Part shown: positions 22,896 to 34,132 of the stretch, piece after piece | How positions within the stretch are numbered: position 1 is the stretch's first letter | Layout: every line of letters starts with the position of its first letter | Notes under the pieces: generated by a model | The model's database searches: none | Seen by the model: only the letters and a program-made list of their open reading frames with translations | What the model was told of the DNA's origin: nothing | Program-made: the position numbers and the translations under genes | Source of the DNA: Diplonema japonicum | Taxonomy: Eukaryota > Euglenozoa > Diplonemea > Diplonemida > Diplonemidae | Length of the DNA stretch: 64,000 nt | Assembly (NCBI GenBank): GCA_964019335.1 | Contig: OZ025659.1 | Span: 434,001 to 498,000, forward strand | Reading direction: 5' to 3'

Positions 22896-23640
22896 ATGGC
22901 CCTTACCGCGAACCTGTCCAGGAAGAGGAAGTTCGTTGCCGACGGTGTGTTCTACTGCGAGCTCAGCGAGTTCCTCAGGAGGGAGCTCGCCGAGGATGGT
23001 TTCTCCGGCGCCGAGGTCCGTGTGACCCCCCAGAGGACCGAGATCATCATCCAGGCCACCCGCTCCAAGGACGTATGTTTCCTCCTTTCCCCCAACACAA
23101 TAACAACAAAAAACAGGTGCTTGGTGAGGGCGGCAGGCGTATCCGTGAGCTCACCTCCGTGGTGCAGAAGAGGTTCGGGTTCCCCGAGGGTGGCGTTGAG
23201 TTGTACGCCGAGCGTGTGGCCAACAGGGGTCTGTCCTCCATTGCGCAGGCTGAGTCCCTGAGGTACAAGCTTGTGGGCGGTCTCCCCGTCCGTAGGGCCT
23301 GCTACGGTGTGATCAGGTTCGTGATGGAGTCTGGTGCCAAGGGTATTGAGCTGATTGTTGCCGGTAAGGTCAGGGGTCAGAGGGCCAAGGCCATGAAGTT
23401 CAAGGACGGGTACATGAAGTGCTCTGGTGACGTCCCCAGGACCTACGTGTCCTCGTGCACTCGTCACGTCTACATGAGGCAGGGTGTCCTTGGTCTTAAG
23501 TGCACCATCATGCTTGACTGGGACCCTACCGGTGCCAAGGTACTGTTGTTTTATTATTTTGGAAACGAAACCACCACACACCACAGGGGCCTACCAAGCA
23601 GCTGCCCGACGTCGTCACCGTGTACAACCCCAAGGAATAG
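22896..23640 (+). CDS. RPS3: Cytosolic ribosomal protein uS3 (RPS3), 217 aa, 3 exons
   Basis: Exons 22896-23072, 23117-23539 and 23587-23640, with 44- and 47-bp introns (GTATGT...AACAG; GTACTG...CACAG). It is a clear match to eukaryotic uS3: N-terminal [22 protein letters not shown]-domain region [20 protein letters not shown], and C-terminal half ending DWDPTGAK then [16 protein letters not shown]. The C-terminal tail is shorter than in animals. Codons are strongly biased to C/G-ending forms, as in the neighbouring tubulin. Intron 1 falls directly after RSKD, just before the GEGG loop. Confidence 0.97.
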
Positions 23641-23775
23641 ACTGTTCCAGCACACAACCCCCTGCCCGCCTCGCCAGACCAAAATCACACCCAAAAGAAA
23701 AACCTGCAGAGGATCTCGGATACAGGGCGTACCACGGAAAACAAAAGAGGAATGCATTCATTTTCATTTTTTTAG

Positions 23776-25242
<1,467 letters not shown>

Positions 25243-25618
25243 GTGGAAGACTCGAGCAGGGAAAGTGGTGACAACACAACTCCCATCACTTCCTCTTCCC
25301 ATTCCCATTCCCATTCCCTTGTTTAGACCTCCCCAATTTTTTTTCTTGATGGGTCATTGGTAACACTTCCCCATCATGACCTTTTTTTTTTCTCCCTTTT
25401 TTTTTCTTTACTGTGCCTCGTGTTCTCGATGCACTTTAACGTTTTTTTTATTTTATTTAAGGGTGGTCCTCAAGTGGGATTTGCCCTTAAACATCGCCTT
25501 TTATTTTATTCTTCCCGGGACCCCACTTTTCTTTTTTAAATTCCCCTCTTTTTTGTTATTTCCTGCCCACTGTACCTTTTATGAATTACATTTTACTGAG
25601 GAAAAAAGAAAAATAACA
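25243..25618. other. Intergenic between tubulin and sedolisin
   Basis: Contains a short tandem repeat of CCCATT (about 25297-25318) and T-runs. Presumably UTRs. No gene seen. Confidence 0.5.
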
Positions 25619-27274
25619 ATGAGGTCGGCCGTCTTCATGGCCCTGGTGGCCGCGTCCGCCGGGTCGCTTGTGCAGGTGCATGAGCCCTCGATGATCCCTA
25701 ACGGGTGGAGGGCAACCTCCGAGAAGGTGGACAAGGACGGAAAGTTCCGTGTGACCGTGGGTGTGAAGAGGTCGAACAAGGCTGCTCTGGACAGGATCTT
25801 CGAGGAAGTGTCTTCCCCGCAGAGCGCCAACTACCTGCAGTACCCCACTTACGAGCAGATTGGTGACATCGTGAGGCCCTCTGCCGAGCACACCAGGATC
25901 GTGAAGGAGTGGCTCAGCACCAACGGTGTTGTGGTGACCAAAGTGCACCCCCACGGTGACTACATCCACGCTGAGGCGACCGTTGCTCAGATCCAGAAGA
26001 TGGCCAACGGTGAGTTCCTGACCTACGAGCACACAACCGGTGCCAAGATCTGGCGTCTCACCAGCGGTGTCCGCGTGCCTGCTGAGGTCGCCGCCGCCAT
26101 CGACACCTTCGCCGGGTTCCACGGCTTCCCCCTCAACCCTGTCGTTGTTGACAAGAAGCTGAAGGAGAAGCTCCAGGCCGCCGGCAAGGTCGACCCTGCC
26201 GTCTTCAGGAAGACCTACAACGTGTCCGCCGTCCCCAAGACTGGCAAGCAGAACATCCAGGCCATCGCGCAGTTCCAGGGCCAGTACGTCAACGACAAGA
26301 ACCTCGCCGACTTCTGCACCAAGTACGACGCGGGCGCCACCTGCAAGATCGCCAAGTACATCGGGAAGAACGAGCAGAACCCCGGGATCGAGTCCATGCT
26401 CGACGTTGAGTACATCATGTCCCTCAGCAACGAGGCCGAGACCTGGGTGTACTCCTACCCCAACTTCGACTTCTGCGCGGACCTCGGCACCTTCGGGTCT
26501 GACGTGACCGGCGAGTCGGTGCACCCGTTCAGCATCAGCATCAGCTACGGGAGCCAGAAGATCGACTACTGCTCCAAGACCATCACGACCCGTCTCTCCG
26601 ACGACATCCAGAAGATGGGGACCATGGGGATCACCGTCATGATCTCCTCTGGTGACGACGGCAGTGGTGGTGAGACCAGGCAGGGCAGCAACGGTGGCAA
26701 GCTGTCGCCCTCCTTCCCTGCGTCCATCCCCACCTGCATTGCTGTGGGGTCCACCTACTGGCTTGAGGGTACCACCGGTGAGCAGCAGGCGACCACCCAG
26801 TTCGGGTCAGGTGGTGGCTTCTCGTACGACTTCCCCGTCCCCAGCTTCCAGGCGCAGCAGGTGCAGAGCTACCTGTCCAACGTGAAGAAGCCCAACTCGA
26901 AGTACGCCACTGGTAGGGGTTCCCCTGACGTGTCCACCCTTGGTGAGTCCTTCACTGTCATGGAGGGCGGCCAGACCATCGCTGTCGGCGGGACCTCGTG
27001 CAGCTCCCCTTCGTTCGCTGGTCTTGTGACGCTTCTGAACGAGGCGTGCATTGCTGAGAGCGGGAAGACCCTTGGCTACGCCAACCCCCTCTTCTACCAG
27101 AACCCCAACATGTTCACCGACATCGTGAAGGGTACCAACGCCATCGGCGAGAACAGGGCCGCCGGGTGGGAGGCCATCAAGGGTTGGGACGCATCCACCG
27201 GTCTCGGGACACCCAACTTCGGCCACATGCTTGACATCGTGAAGCACGCATGCAAAAACGCTGCACGCAACTAG
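25619..27274 (+). CDS. Sedolisin (S53) serine-carboxyl peptidase, TPP1/physarolisin type, 551 aa
   Basis: The ATG at 25619 opens a signal peptide (MRSAVFMALVAASAGSL). Residues ~20-180 match the S53 pro-domain. The catalytic domain follows: Glu and Asp of the triad in GIESMLDVEYI (E-x3-D), oxyanion-hole Asp in MISSGDDGSGG, and nucleophile Ser in the GTSxS motif of VGGTSCSSPSFAG. Near the end, FTDIVKGTN and GWDASTGLGTPNF fit the calcium-binding loop. All catalytic residues are present, so it is probably an active acid endo- or tripeptidyl-peptidase of the lysosome or secretory route. Codon bias is as strong as in alpha-tubulin, which suggests high expression. Upstream in-frame ATGs lie in T-rich sequence and are rejected. 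Confidence 0.95.
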   Translation: MRSAVFMALVAASAGSLVQVHEPSMIPNGWRATSEKVDKDGKFRVTVGVKRSNKAALDRIFEEVSSPQSANYLQYPTYEQIGDIVRPSAEHTRIVKEWLSTNGVVVTKVHPHGDYIHAEATVAQIQKMANGEFLTYEHTTGAKIWRLTSGVRVPAEVAAAIDTFAGFHGFPLNPVVVDKKLKEKLQAAGKVDPAVFRKTYNVSAVPKTGKQNIQAIAQFQGQYVNDKNLADFCTKYDAGATCKIAKYIGKNEQNPGIESMLDVEYIMSLSNEAETWVYSYPNFDFCADLGTFGSDVTGESVHPFSISISYGSQKIDYCSKTITTRLSDDIQKMGTMGITVMISSGDDGSGGETRQGSNGGKLSPSFPASIPTCIAVGSTYWLEGTTGEQQATTQFGSGGGFSYDFPVPSFQAQQVQSYLSNVKKPNSKYATGRGSPDVSTLGESFTVMEGGQTIAVGGTSCSSPSFAGLVTLLNEACIAESGKTLGYANPLFYQNPNMFTDIVKGTNAIGENRAAGWEAIKGWDASTGLGTPNFGHMLDIVKHACKNAARN

Positions 27275-27648
27275 GCTAAACGAGAAAAAAGAAAAAGGAA
27301 ACTAAAAATTCCGCCAATTCCACCAACCTGTATCTGCACGCAGCCGCTGGTGCGATGCGAAACAATTCTTCCTTTTAAATAAACCCTCGAAATTTTTCGT
27401 TCGCTTTTTCTTAAATTCTTTTTTTTTTCCCCCTCGTTCTTTCTTTTTTTCTTCTTCGCTATATCCATAGTGTGACGTGATTTCTTTCTTTTTTCTTATT
27501 CCCCTTGTTTTACTCGTCCCGACGTGTCCATGCGTTTTGATTCTGCCTCTGGACAATTTGAATCCCCTCGTCTTTTTTTTCTTTTTCTTTTTTTTTTTTT
27601 CTTTCCCCCTCATTATTTTTATTTTCCAGGAAAAATATTTTTTCTAAT
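27275..27648. other. Intergenic, T-run rich
   Basis: Spacer with several T-runs and CTTTTTTCTT-like pyrimidine stretches ending TTTCCAGG at ~27630, a possible splice acceptor for the following gene. Confidence 0.4.
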
Positions 27649-28167
27649 ATGTATTTCGGAGCGTCGTGTGGTGGGTCGCTGTACGGGCCTGACACGTTAA
27701 TACAAGAGGAGTTGGGCATGATTCTATTTGAAGAGAAAAACCAGATTTGCTACAGCTGGCTTGTTGACAGATGTGGAGTGACAAGTGAAGAGGCAAGTAA
27801 ATCGCTAGAGCGGTTTGCTGAGGCGTACCCAGAAGAGGTTGTTGTCTCATATCTGGTTGAAGGGCTTGACAAATCGAGTGGCATCCCCATCAGTACCGTT
27901 ACTGAGGATCTTGCAGCGTTGCGTCCAACCTTAGCAGAAAATCTAAAAATAACTATCTACGGCTTGACCCCAAGGTCAGGTTCATTCTCTGAAGATGGTG
28001 AATCCTCACATATGGTCACGGATGAAGATGAGGCCACCCCACCGCACCGCCCACGCACATTCATATCACGAAAGCGGCGGCCTGCAGATTGCCAGCCTTG
28101 TGATATGGACACTGAAATGGGTGGATGCTATCAAAATGCTTATAAACGACAGAATGTTGGCTGTTGA
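27649..28167 (+). CDS. POLD3/Cdc27 N-terminal-like protein, 172 aa
   Basis: Residues ~20-115 resemble the N-terminal winged-helix region of DNA polymerase delta subunit 3: ICYSWLVDRCGVTSEEASKS, then VVVSYLVEGLDKSSG, then LAENLKITIYGLTP. That region normally binds the B-subunit POLD2. POLD3 proteins usually continue through an acidic, Lys-rich stretch to a C-terminal PCNA box (QxxLxxFF). Here the frame ends after RKRRPADCQ... with no PCNA box. The gene is either truncated, a divergent short form, or has further exons beyond the A-run at 28170. The family call is by eye and tentative. Confidence 0.45.
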   Translation: MYFGASCGGSLYGPDTLIQEELGMILFEEKNQICYSWLVDRCGVTSEEASKSLERFAEAYPEEVVVSYLVEGLDKSSGIPISTVTEDLAALRPTLAENLKITIYGLTPRSGSFSEDGESSHMVTDEDEATPPHRPRTFISRKRRPADCQPCDMDTEMGGCYQNAYKRQNVGC

Positions 28168-29718
28168 GAAAAAAAAAAAAAAAAAAGAATGGGGTACAAA
28201 AAAAAATTTTTTTTTCCCCGTCGTTTGACAAAAAAAAAATTTTGCCAAAAGAATGTGTGTAAAGGCCCAATTTTTTTTGACACCCCCCCCCATCTCCCCC
28301 GTTACCCCATAATTTTGTTTGAGGTTTCTTTTTTTTTAAAAATTTTTTTTTTCTAATCTTTTCACTTCATTGTGAGAAACAAAACATTTACACATTTTTT
28401 TTTTCAAAACATTCAGAGCCGGGCTTTCCCGGTTCGGTTCTTCAAAATTGTCAAACGCACAAACCATCCGTCGGTCTATACCTTAACATCTTGGGGGGGG
28501 GGGGGGGGGGTGATAGGGGGATAGAGGGAAAAAAAAGGGGACTATGTTACTCCCCTCCTTTATTTTTTTACTCAAAAAAAAGGGGATTTCCCCCCATTTA
28601 TTTATATAGCGGGTAGCACTTACTTCCCTCTCATACTGTTATAGTGATTCCATCTTTGTCCCCTCTTCCCCCCCTTTTTTTTCTCCTCCCTCTTTCTTCT
28701 TTTATCAAGAAAACCGAGATATCATAGTCATCAACAGGTGTATGTGAGGGGAGAATGGGAGGGGGAGGGGATACTGTTACTAGTTACTTTCTGTTTGTTT
28801 GTTTTTTTTTTTTTTTTCTTCTTCTTTTTTTTTTTTCCGGTAGGACAGCCAGACCAAGGTTTCTTCGGGCCTAGGTCTAGTGTGTCACCTTAAATCAAAG
28901 TGAGGGAGCTGGTGCAACATTGGGAGACAAGGGGGGGGGGGGGAGAGGAGGGAGATACCTAACCCCACAGTTTTCTTTTTTGGGGGAACGACCCCAAAAG
29001 GGGAGCATCATAAGGTAGGCACGCCACCGCGGCGGGCCGTTGCTAACCACTTCGTTCCTGTCATAGTGAATTTTTTTTTTCTTCTTCTTTTCTTTTGAAA
29101 CTATTGTGTCTTCTGAAGTTCTTTTTGCCGGCGGAAAAAAAAAAAAAAAAACCTGTTTCCCTATTCCTGTCTGTCCTGATAGCTCCACCTTCGGAGGGGC
29201 CCAGAAAGCCTAGACAGAAGGGAGATAACTTTTTAAAAAAAAAAAAGTGTGTATGTGTGTACGGTGTAATGCAAACGAGCGTCGCTTTCCCCCGCTTTTT
29301 TCTTCTTTTTTTTCTCCCCCGGGAAAAAAAAAAAAGAGTGAGTTGTGGAAAACTTAGAAGAAAGAAGGAAAAAAAAAAAAGGAAAAAAAAAAAAGAAAAA
29401 AAAACGACCCCCTGGGAGCAATATGTTTGCTCGGGGGGAGGGAAAGAAAGAAAAAAAAATATATATATCGATACTACGTTCTATTCTGAAAAAGGTTTTC
29501 CGGGGAAAAAAAAAATCAAAACGGGGAATGGGGGGAGGGGGAAATAAAATATCAAGCAGGTATCTTTCTTTTTTCGCCATGTGGGTCCCCTCCCCCCCAC
29601 CCCTTTTTATGTATTATTTTCTTCTTCTGGTGTGATCAAAAAAAAGTCCGGTTCCCCCCCCCCCTTTTTTTCTCATAGCAAAAAAAAAAAAAAGTAAAGC
29701 GGTGGGTGACAAAAAAAA
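28168..29718. other. 1.55-kb intergenic, homopolymer-rich
   Basis: Dense A, T, G and C runs (18 G at ~28493-28510; 14 G at ~28931). No coding frame beyond low-complexity Lys/Phe/Gly stretches. It contains one copy of the 39-bp repeat annotated separately. No tRNA cloverleaf found. Confidence 0.5.
29034..29072 (+). repeat. 39-bp dispersed repeat, copy A
   Basis: GGGCCGTTGCTAACCAC plus the following 22 bases recur at 31385-31423 with two mismatches. The two copies bracket the first MFS gene. A T-rich run follows each copy. Confidence 0.75.
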
Positions 29719-31092
29719 ATGCGCACGTGGTGGAAAAAACACTCTGGCATCACCTGCGCGGCAGTAGGTGTGGCGGTATCACTACTAAGCGATATTTCAA
29801 TCTATGCAGTTCTCCCAACTGCATTTGGAGATTTGGGCCTGGAACAATGGCAGGTGGGGCTGGTGCTCAGCGCCAACAGATGGGTCCGGCTCCTCACAAA
29901 CTACCCCGTGGGGATCGCCGCGAAAACATACCCAGAGTACATCGGCGAGATGTTCTCGATGAGCCTCCTCCTTGGATGTATATGCAGCGCTTGCTACGCC
30001 ATATCACAACGCTTCTGGGTCCTGATGATAGGGCGTTGCTTATGGGGTGCTGCATGGTCTGCCATCCGTAACTCCGCACTTCTCTGTGTTAGAAATGTAG
30101 TTAAATCCGGTGATCTTCCAGCAGGTGAAGCAACAGGGTACTACGACGGTGTGAGCAGGGTGGGCGCTGTAGTGGGGCTTTTTGCGGGCGGGCCAATCTA
30201 CGATTCGTTGTCCTTCTCGTGGTTGTTTACATTTTGGGGTGCGATCGCGTTCGTTGCGGTCCCCTTGGGGAAGATATCCCATAGCATCACCATCAAGCAG
30301 CTCTCCACCTCAACATTCGAAGACACAACCTCAGGTCCCACAACATCATGCAGAACTGCATGCAAACAACCTCCACAAAAATTCGCCTTGCTCGCCATCG
30401 CTTTCATCACCGGATGCGTCTCATGGGGTTTGGTCATAGGCACCCTTGGGATGATCTTAAAGGAGCAGTACGGTGAAGAGGTTGACATGGGTGCCTTCAG
30501 CGTGAAGATAGCAACGTTTAACAGTATTGTGTTGGGTGTGAGGTGGACTTTAGAGGTGCTTGGGACACCGCTTCTTGGAAGGCTTTGCGACAGAGTCGGG
30601 CGGAAGAAGGCTTCCCTTGTCTCGTTTGTCATCGGGACCCTTGGGACGCTGTCGTGTTTGTTGCTTCCTGCGAAGTTCATGTTTGTTGGGATCATGTTGC
30701 TCTTCATCAGCGCATCTTCGGTCTCGATAGCAGCGCTCACGGAGGCTGTTGACACAGACATGATTTCTTCTTACGTTACGCTGCAGGACTTTGGATCTGC
30801 GGTTGGGCCTGTGTTAGGGTACACCCTACCCCATACGGGCCTCTCTGCTAAAGTGGGTGTTTTTTCCACTGTAGTGCTCTTGTATTCTCTTGGTATCCTG
30901 TGTTCGTTGAAGGCTTACGAAAATAGATTTTTGGTAGTCCTGGACACGGACGTCGCTGGGCTAGAAGTTGAACTGGACACAGTCCCCGAATTGGTCCCCG
31001 AACGCAGCAATGAGGAAGCTGCCCCAGAAGAGGTAGAGGAGGGTCCGAAGGAAACAGAAGACGATACCGTAGCGCTCGTCGATAAAGTTTGA
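29719..31092 (+). CDS. Major facilitator superfamily transporter, copy 1, 457 aa
   Basis: Twelve hydrophobic segments can be traced. The N-half has NRWVRLLTNYPVG in the loop 2-3 region and the C-half carries an MFS motif A-like loop, GRLCDRVGRKKASL. The central linker (ITIKQLSTSTFEDTTSGPTTS) and acidic C-terminus (PELVPERSNEEAAPEEVEEG) are probably cytosolic. Drug/H+ antiporters and organic-solute transporters share these features; the substrate cannot be told. The next gene, 1.6 kb downstream on the same strand, is a paralogue. Identity between the two is uneven: 30448-30770 looks identical to 33392-33714 while the N-terminal coding parts differ throughout. Confidence 0.88.
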   Translation: MRTWWKKHSGITCAAVGVAVSLLSDISIYAVLPTAFGDLGLEQWQVGLVLSANRWVRLLTNYPVGIAAKTYPEYIGEMFSMSLLLGCICSACYAISQRFWVLMIGRCLWGAAWSAIRNSALLCVRNVVKSGDLPAGEATGYYDGVSRVGAVVGLFAGGPIYDSLSFSWLFTFWGAIAFVAVPLGKISHSITIKQLSTSTFEDTTSGPTTSCRTACKQPPQKFALLAIAFITGCVSWGLVIGTLGMILKEQYGEEVDMGAFSVKIATFNSIVLGVRWTLEVLGTPLLGRLCDRVGRKKASLVSFVIGTLGTLSCLLLPAKFMFVGIMLLFISASSVSIAALTEAVDTDMISSYVTLQDFGSAVGPVLGYTLPHTGLSAKVGVFSTVVLLYSLGILCSLKAYENRFLVVLDTDVAGLEVELDTVPELVPERSNEEAAPEEVEEGPKETEDDTVALVDKV

Positions 31093-31942
31093 AAAAAAAA
31101 ATTTTTTTTTAGTTCCCCCTGGCCTCCTGTATCTCTTATATATTATGTTTTTTTTTTTTTTTTTTTTTTTTTTATTCTGATGGAGGCAACTGCTTTCTTT
31201 GGGCACGTTTCGAGTTTATGTTATTTTTTTTAAAAAAAAAAAAAAAAAAAAAGAGTGGTGGTAATTTTTTTATTCGGTTTTCTTGTTTTTTTTCTTTCTT
31301 TTTTTTTTCTTTTCTCCTCCATTTCCTGTTTTGAAGAGCTGCCCCGCTTGTCAGCGGTGTTTTTTTTTTATTGTTTTTTCTGGTGGGCCGTTGCTAACCA
31401 CTACGTTCCTATCATAGTGAATTCTTTTTTTATTAGGCGCTCCTCTTACAAGAAGAACAAAAAGAAAGAAAACGGAACACAAAAAAAAAAGTTGAAGCAT
31501 TTATTAAAACGACAGGGGGGACAAAAAGGGTTTTTTATCTCCAGTCGAGTACCCGAGTAGGAGGGAAGGAAAAAAAAAAAAAAACAAGAAAAAAAATCAA
31601 GAATTGTCCAATCAGCAGGCTGAGGACCGGATTGTATTTTTCGTCATCTGGTCCCTGTTCAGCACTGTGGGCTATTGAAACACAAAAATTCCTTCCCCCC
31701 CCAGGTTAGTCAATAAGCAGATACCATGCATTAATGTCTGTGAATAAAAAACTACATTCTACACGGCTTTCCCCCCTGAAATATCATTGTGTAGACCCCC
31801 CCCCCCCCCCCCCCCGCTTTGTTTCTTTTTTCTTTTTATTCTCCATTCCTTTCTTTTCCTTCTTCCTTCTTCACTTACTTAAAAAAAATATGGGGGATGG
31901 TTAATGCATCTTCAAGAATCAAAGTTTACAAAAAAAAAAAAA
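31093..31942. other. Intergenic between MFS copies
   Basis: T- and A-runs, the second 39-bp repeat copy (31385-31423), and a 45-base hairpin at 31619-31663 (stem GGACCGGAT with ATCTGGTCC, extended by GCTGA with TTCAGC). A C-run lies at ~31796-31815. No gene seen. Confidence 0.5.
31385..31423 (+). repeat. 39-bp dispersed repeat, copy B
   Basis: Second copy of the repeat at 29034-29072, with two substitutions. Confidence 0.75.
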
Positions 31943-32362
31943 AAATAGCTATTTATTGCCAACAAATAATGAGTCATTATTTAACTCGAGTTCCCGAATT
32001 TTTTGCACTCGGGCCCGCAGGGCCCGAGTGCAAAAAAACGGTAACGAGTGTTAAATAATGGCTCATTTGGCGGCAAGTAAGTCGTTTTATTTCGCTTTTC
32101 GTCATTTGAGTCACTCACTCTTCACTGCTTTCACTGCTGTTTTTTTTCACGCAGGTCAGCTTTTTGGGGATTTTCCTAAGGTAATACAGGGTAGCTATTT
32201 CGCCGTGGCATTTAAAGGGGAAGTAAGGGGCACTTATTCCCACTTTTAAGGGCTGGAATGGCTAGTTAAATAATGGCGATTTCGCGTTAAATAATGGCCG
32301 TTTGCGCGTTAAATAATGAGGCCCCTAGTGAGTGAAGAAAATGACGAAGAGTGAAATAAAAA
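31943..32362. mobile_element. Foldback element F1 with palindromic terminus
   Basis: Starts at ATAGCTATTTATTGCCAACA, the same terminus as element F2 at 34133. The first ~125 bases form a nested imperfect hairpin. Its outer arms pair TTGCC..ATAATGA with CTCATTTGGCGGCAA, and its core is GCACTCGGGCCCGCAGGGCCCGAGTGC. An inner sequence at ~32085-32119 (GTTTTATTTCGCTTTTCGTC...) returns inverted at 32325-32362. Between them lie at least three iterons of GTTAAATAATG (32254, 32275, 32299 area), plus one in the terminal hairpin. There is no coding capacity, so it is non-autonomous. The opposite terminal hairpin is missing, so this copy is probably truncated on the right. Confidence 0.65.
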
Positions 32363-32662
32363 AATATAAAAAAAAAAAAAAAGGAAAAGAAAACGAGAAA
32401 GAGAAGAAAAAAAAAAACCTCCAGAGCCCGAAGCCTGAAATCTTTATTTTTTTCACTTTTCGCACCTTCTTCTTCTTTTTCTTTTTTTTTTTTTTTAGAT
32501 ATTTCATCCCTTCTTTCTTTTTCATCTTCATGTGTCGGTCGTTCAAGTACGAAAAAAAAAAAAAAAAAAAAAAACTGCCATCTAACTTGTTCAGTTTCAA
32601 ACGCCACTCCACCCCATTTTTAAAATTATTATATATCCTTCCGCACTCTACTCCTCCACAGG
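32363..32662. other. Spacer upstream of MFS copy 2
   Basis: A- and T-run sequence. The last 60 bases (CCACTCCACCCC... to CTCCTCCACAGG before the ATG) are pyrimidine-rich and contain a plausible splice acceptor. Confidence 0.4.
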
Positions 32663-33982
32663 ATGCCTACATGGTGGAGCACACATGGGGGGATCACCCT
32701 GACTGCGGCGGCGGTAGCGATTTCATTGCTAGGTGACCTCTCGCTGTTCGCTGTTCTCCCCACGGCGTACAACACACTGGGCTTATCTTTATGGCAGGTC
32801 GGTGTTGTTCTGAGCGCAAGCAGGTGGGTGCGGCTTCTCACAAACTACCCTGTGGGGCTCATGGCCAAGGAACGCCCCGACCACATCGGCACCGTCTTCA
32901 GCACCGGTCTTTTCATCGGATGCTTCTGCAGCGCTTGCTTCGCGTTTTCCCAACAATTCTGGGTCCTCGTTGCCGGCCGCTGTTTATGGGGCTTAGCATG
33001 GTCTGCCATCCGTAACTCCGCACTGCTCTCTGTTCGAAATGTTATAAAATCCGGCGATCTTCCAGCAGGTGAAGCAACTGGGTACTACGACGGTGTGAGC
33101 AGGGTGGGCGCTGTAGTGGGGCTCATAGCTGCCGGTCCTATCTACGATTCGTTGTCCTTCTCGTGGTTGTTCGGGATATGGTGTGCGATCGCGTTCGTTG
33201 CGGTCCCCTTGGGGAAGGTTGCCCATAGTATCACCATCAAACAGCTTTCAATGTCCACCTTTGACGAACCGCAACTGTCTGGCCCGTCCGGATGCAGAAC
33301 TGCATGCAAACAACCTCCACAAAAATTCGCCTTGCTTGCAATATCCTTCATCACCGGGTCCGTCTCATGGGGTTTGGTAGTGGGTGCATTGGGGATGATC
33401 TTAAAGGAGCAGTACGGTGAAGAGGTTGACATGGGTGCCTTCAGCGTGAAGATAGCAACGTTTAACAGTATTGTGTTGGGTGTGAGGTGGACTTTAGAGG
33501 TGCTTGGGACACCGCTTCTTGGAAGGCTTTGCGACAGAGTCGGGCGGAAGAAGGCTTCCCTTGTCTCGTTTGTCATCGGGACCCTTGGGACGCTGTCGTG
33601 TTTGTTGCTTCCTGCGAAGTTCATGTTTGTTGGGATCATGTTGCTCTTCATCAGCGCATCTTCGGTCTCGATAGCAGCGCTCACGGAGGCTGTTGACACA
33701 GACATGATTTCTTCGTTTGTGAATTTGCAGGATCTTGGATCGTCTCTGGGCACAGTCACAGCTTATGCAATACCTTACACAGGTCTCTCTGCTAAAGTGG
33801 GTGTTTTCTCCACCATAGTAGTGTTGTACTTTTGTGGTGTGCTGTTGTCCTTTAAGGCCTACGAGAGCGCGGGCCGCAGTGACTTGTCACGACCGTTGAC
33901 AACCACGTCAGTCGAAAGGCTCTGGTGCTTGGATCTCAGTGACAGTGACCCCGATTTGGAAATGGATGTCGTGGAGGAGTGA
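32663..33982 (+). CDS. Major facilitator superfamily transporter, copy 2, 439 aa
   Basis: Paralogue of the gene at 29719, in the same orientation and with the same 12-segment layout and motif A-like GRLCDRVGRKKASL. The N-terminus (MPTWWSTHGGITLTAAAVAI) and C-terminus (DLSDSDPDLEMDVVEE) have diverged from copy 1, including the acidic tail. The stretch 33392-33714 appears base-for-base identical to 30448-30770. Shorter near-identical blocks also occur (around 33061-33122 and 33295-33345). This pattern suggests recent gene conversion over an older tandem duplication. The substrate is unknown. Confidence 0.88.
   Translation: MPTWWSTHGGITLTAAAVAISLLGDLSLFAVLPTAYNTLGLSLWQVGVVLSASRWVRLLTNYPVGLMAKERPDHIGTVFSTGLFIGCFCSACFAFSQQFWVLVAGRCLWGLAWSAIRNSALLSVRNVIKSGDLPAGEATGYYDGVSRVGAVVGLIAAGPIYDSLSFSWLFGIWCAIAFVAVPLGKVAHSITIKQLSMSTFDEPQLSGPSGCRTACKQPPQKFALLAISFITGSVSWGLVVGALGMILKEQYGEEVDMGAFSVKIATFNSIVLGVRWTLEVLGTPLLGRLCDRVGRKKASLVSFVIGTLGTLSCLLLPAKFMFVGIMLLFISASSVSIAALTEAVDTDMISSFVNLQDLGSSLGTVTAYAIPYTGLSAKVGVFSTIVVLYFCGVLLSFKAYESAGRSDLSRPLTTTSVERLWCLDLSDSDPDLEMDVVEE
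33392..33714 (+). repeat. 323-bp block identical to 30448-30770
   Basis: From GGGATGATCTTAAAGG to GACATGATTTCTTC the two MFS genes show no difference that I can find, while sequence on both sides diverges abruptly, synonymous sites included. It encodes the middle transmembrane segments with motif A. Confidence 0.85.
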
Positions 33983-34132
33983 GGGGGAAAAAAAAAGAAT
34001 AGAAAACGATTCACTCTTTCTGAAATTACTTCACGCCTGTCCCAACCTTCAGTACCGCAGCCTTCAACAACGCAATAATCAATACCAACTCTACAATGAC
34101 CACACCAAAACCACCCGAGGTGCCTGCTAATA

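Noticed and set aside
25586-26524. 312-codon - strand frame opposite the sedolisin
   Set aside because: Same codon-bias artefact, with valine/glycine-rich translation and no family.
28400-28470. GGTTCGGTTC resembling a tRNA B box
   Set aside because: No matching acceptor, D or anticodon arms can be folded upstream.
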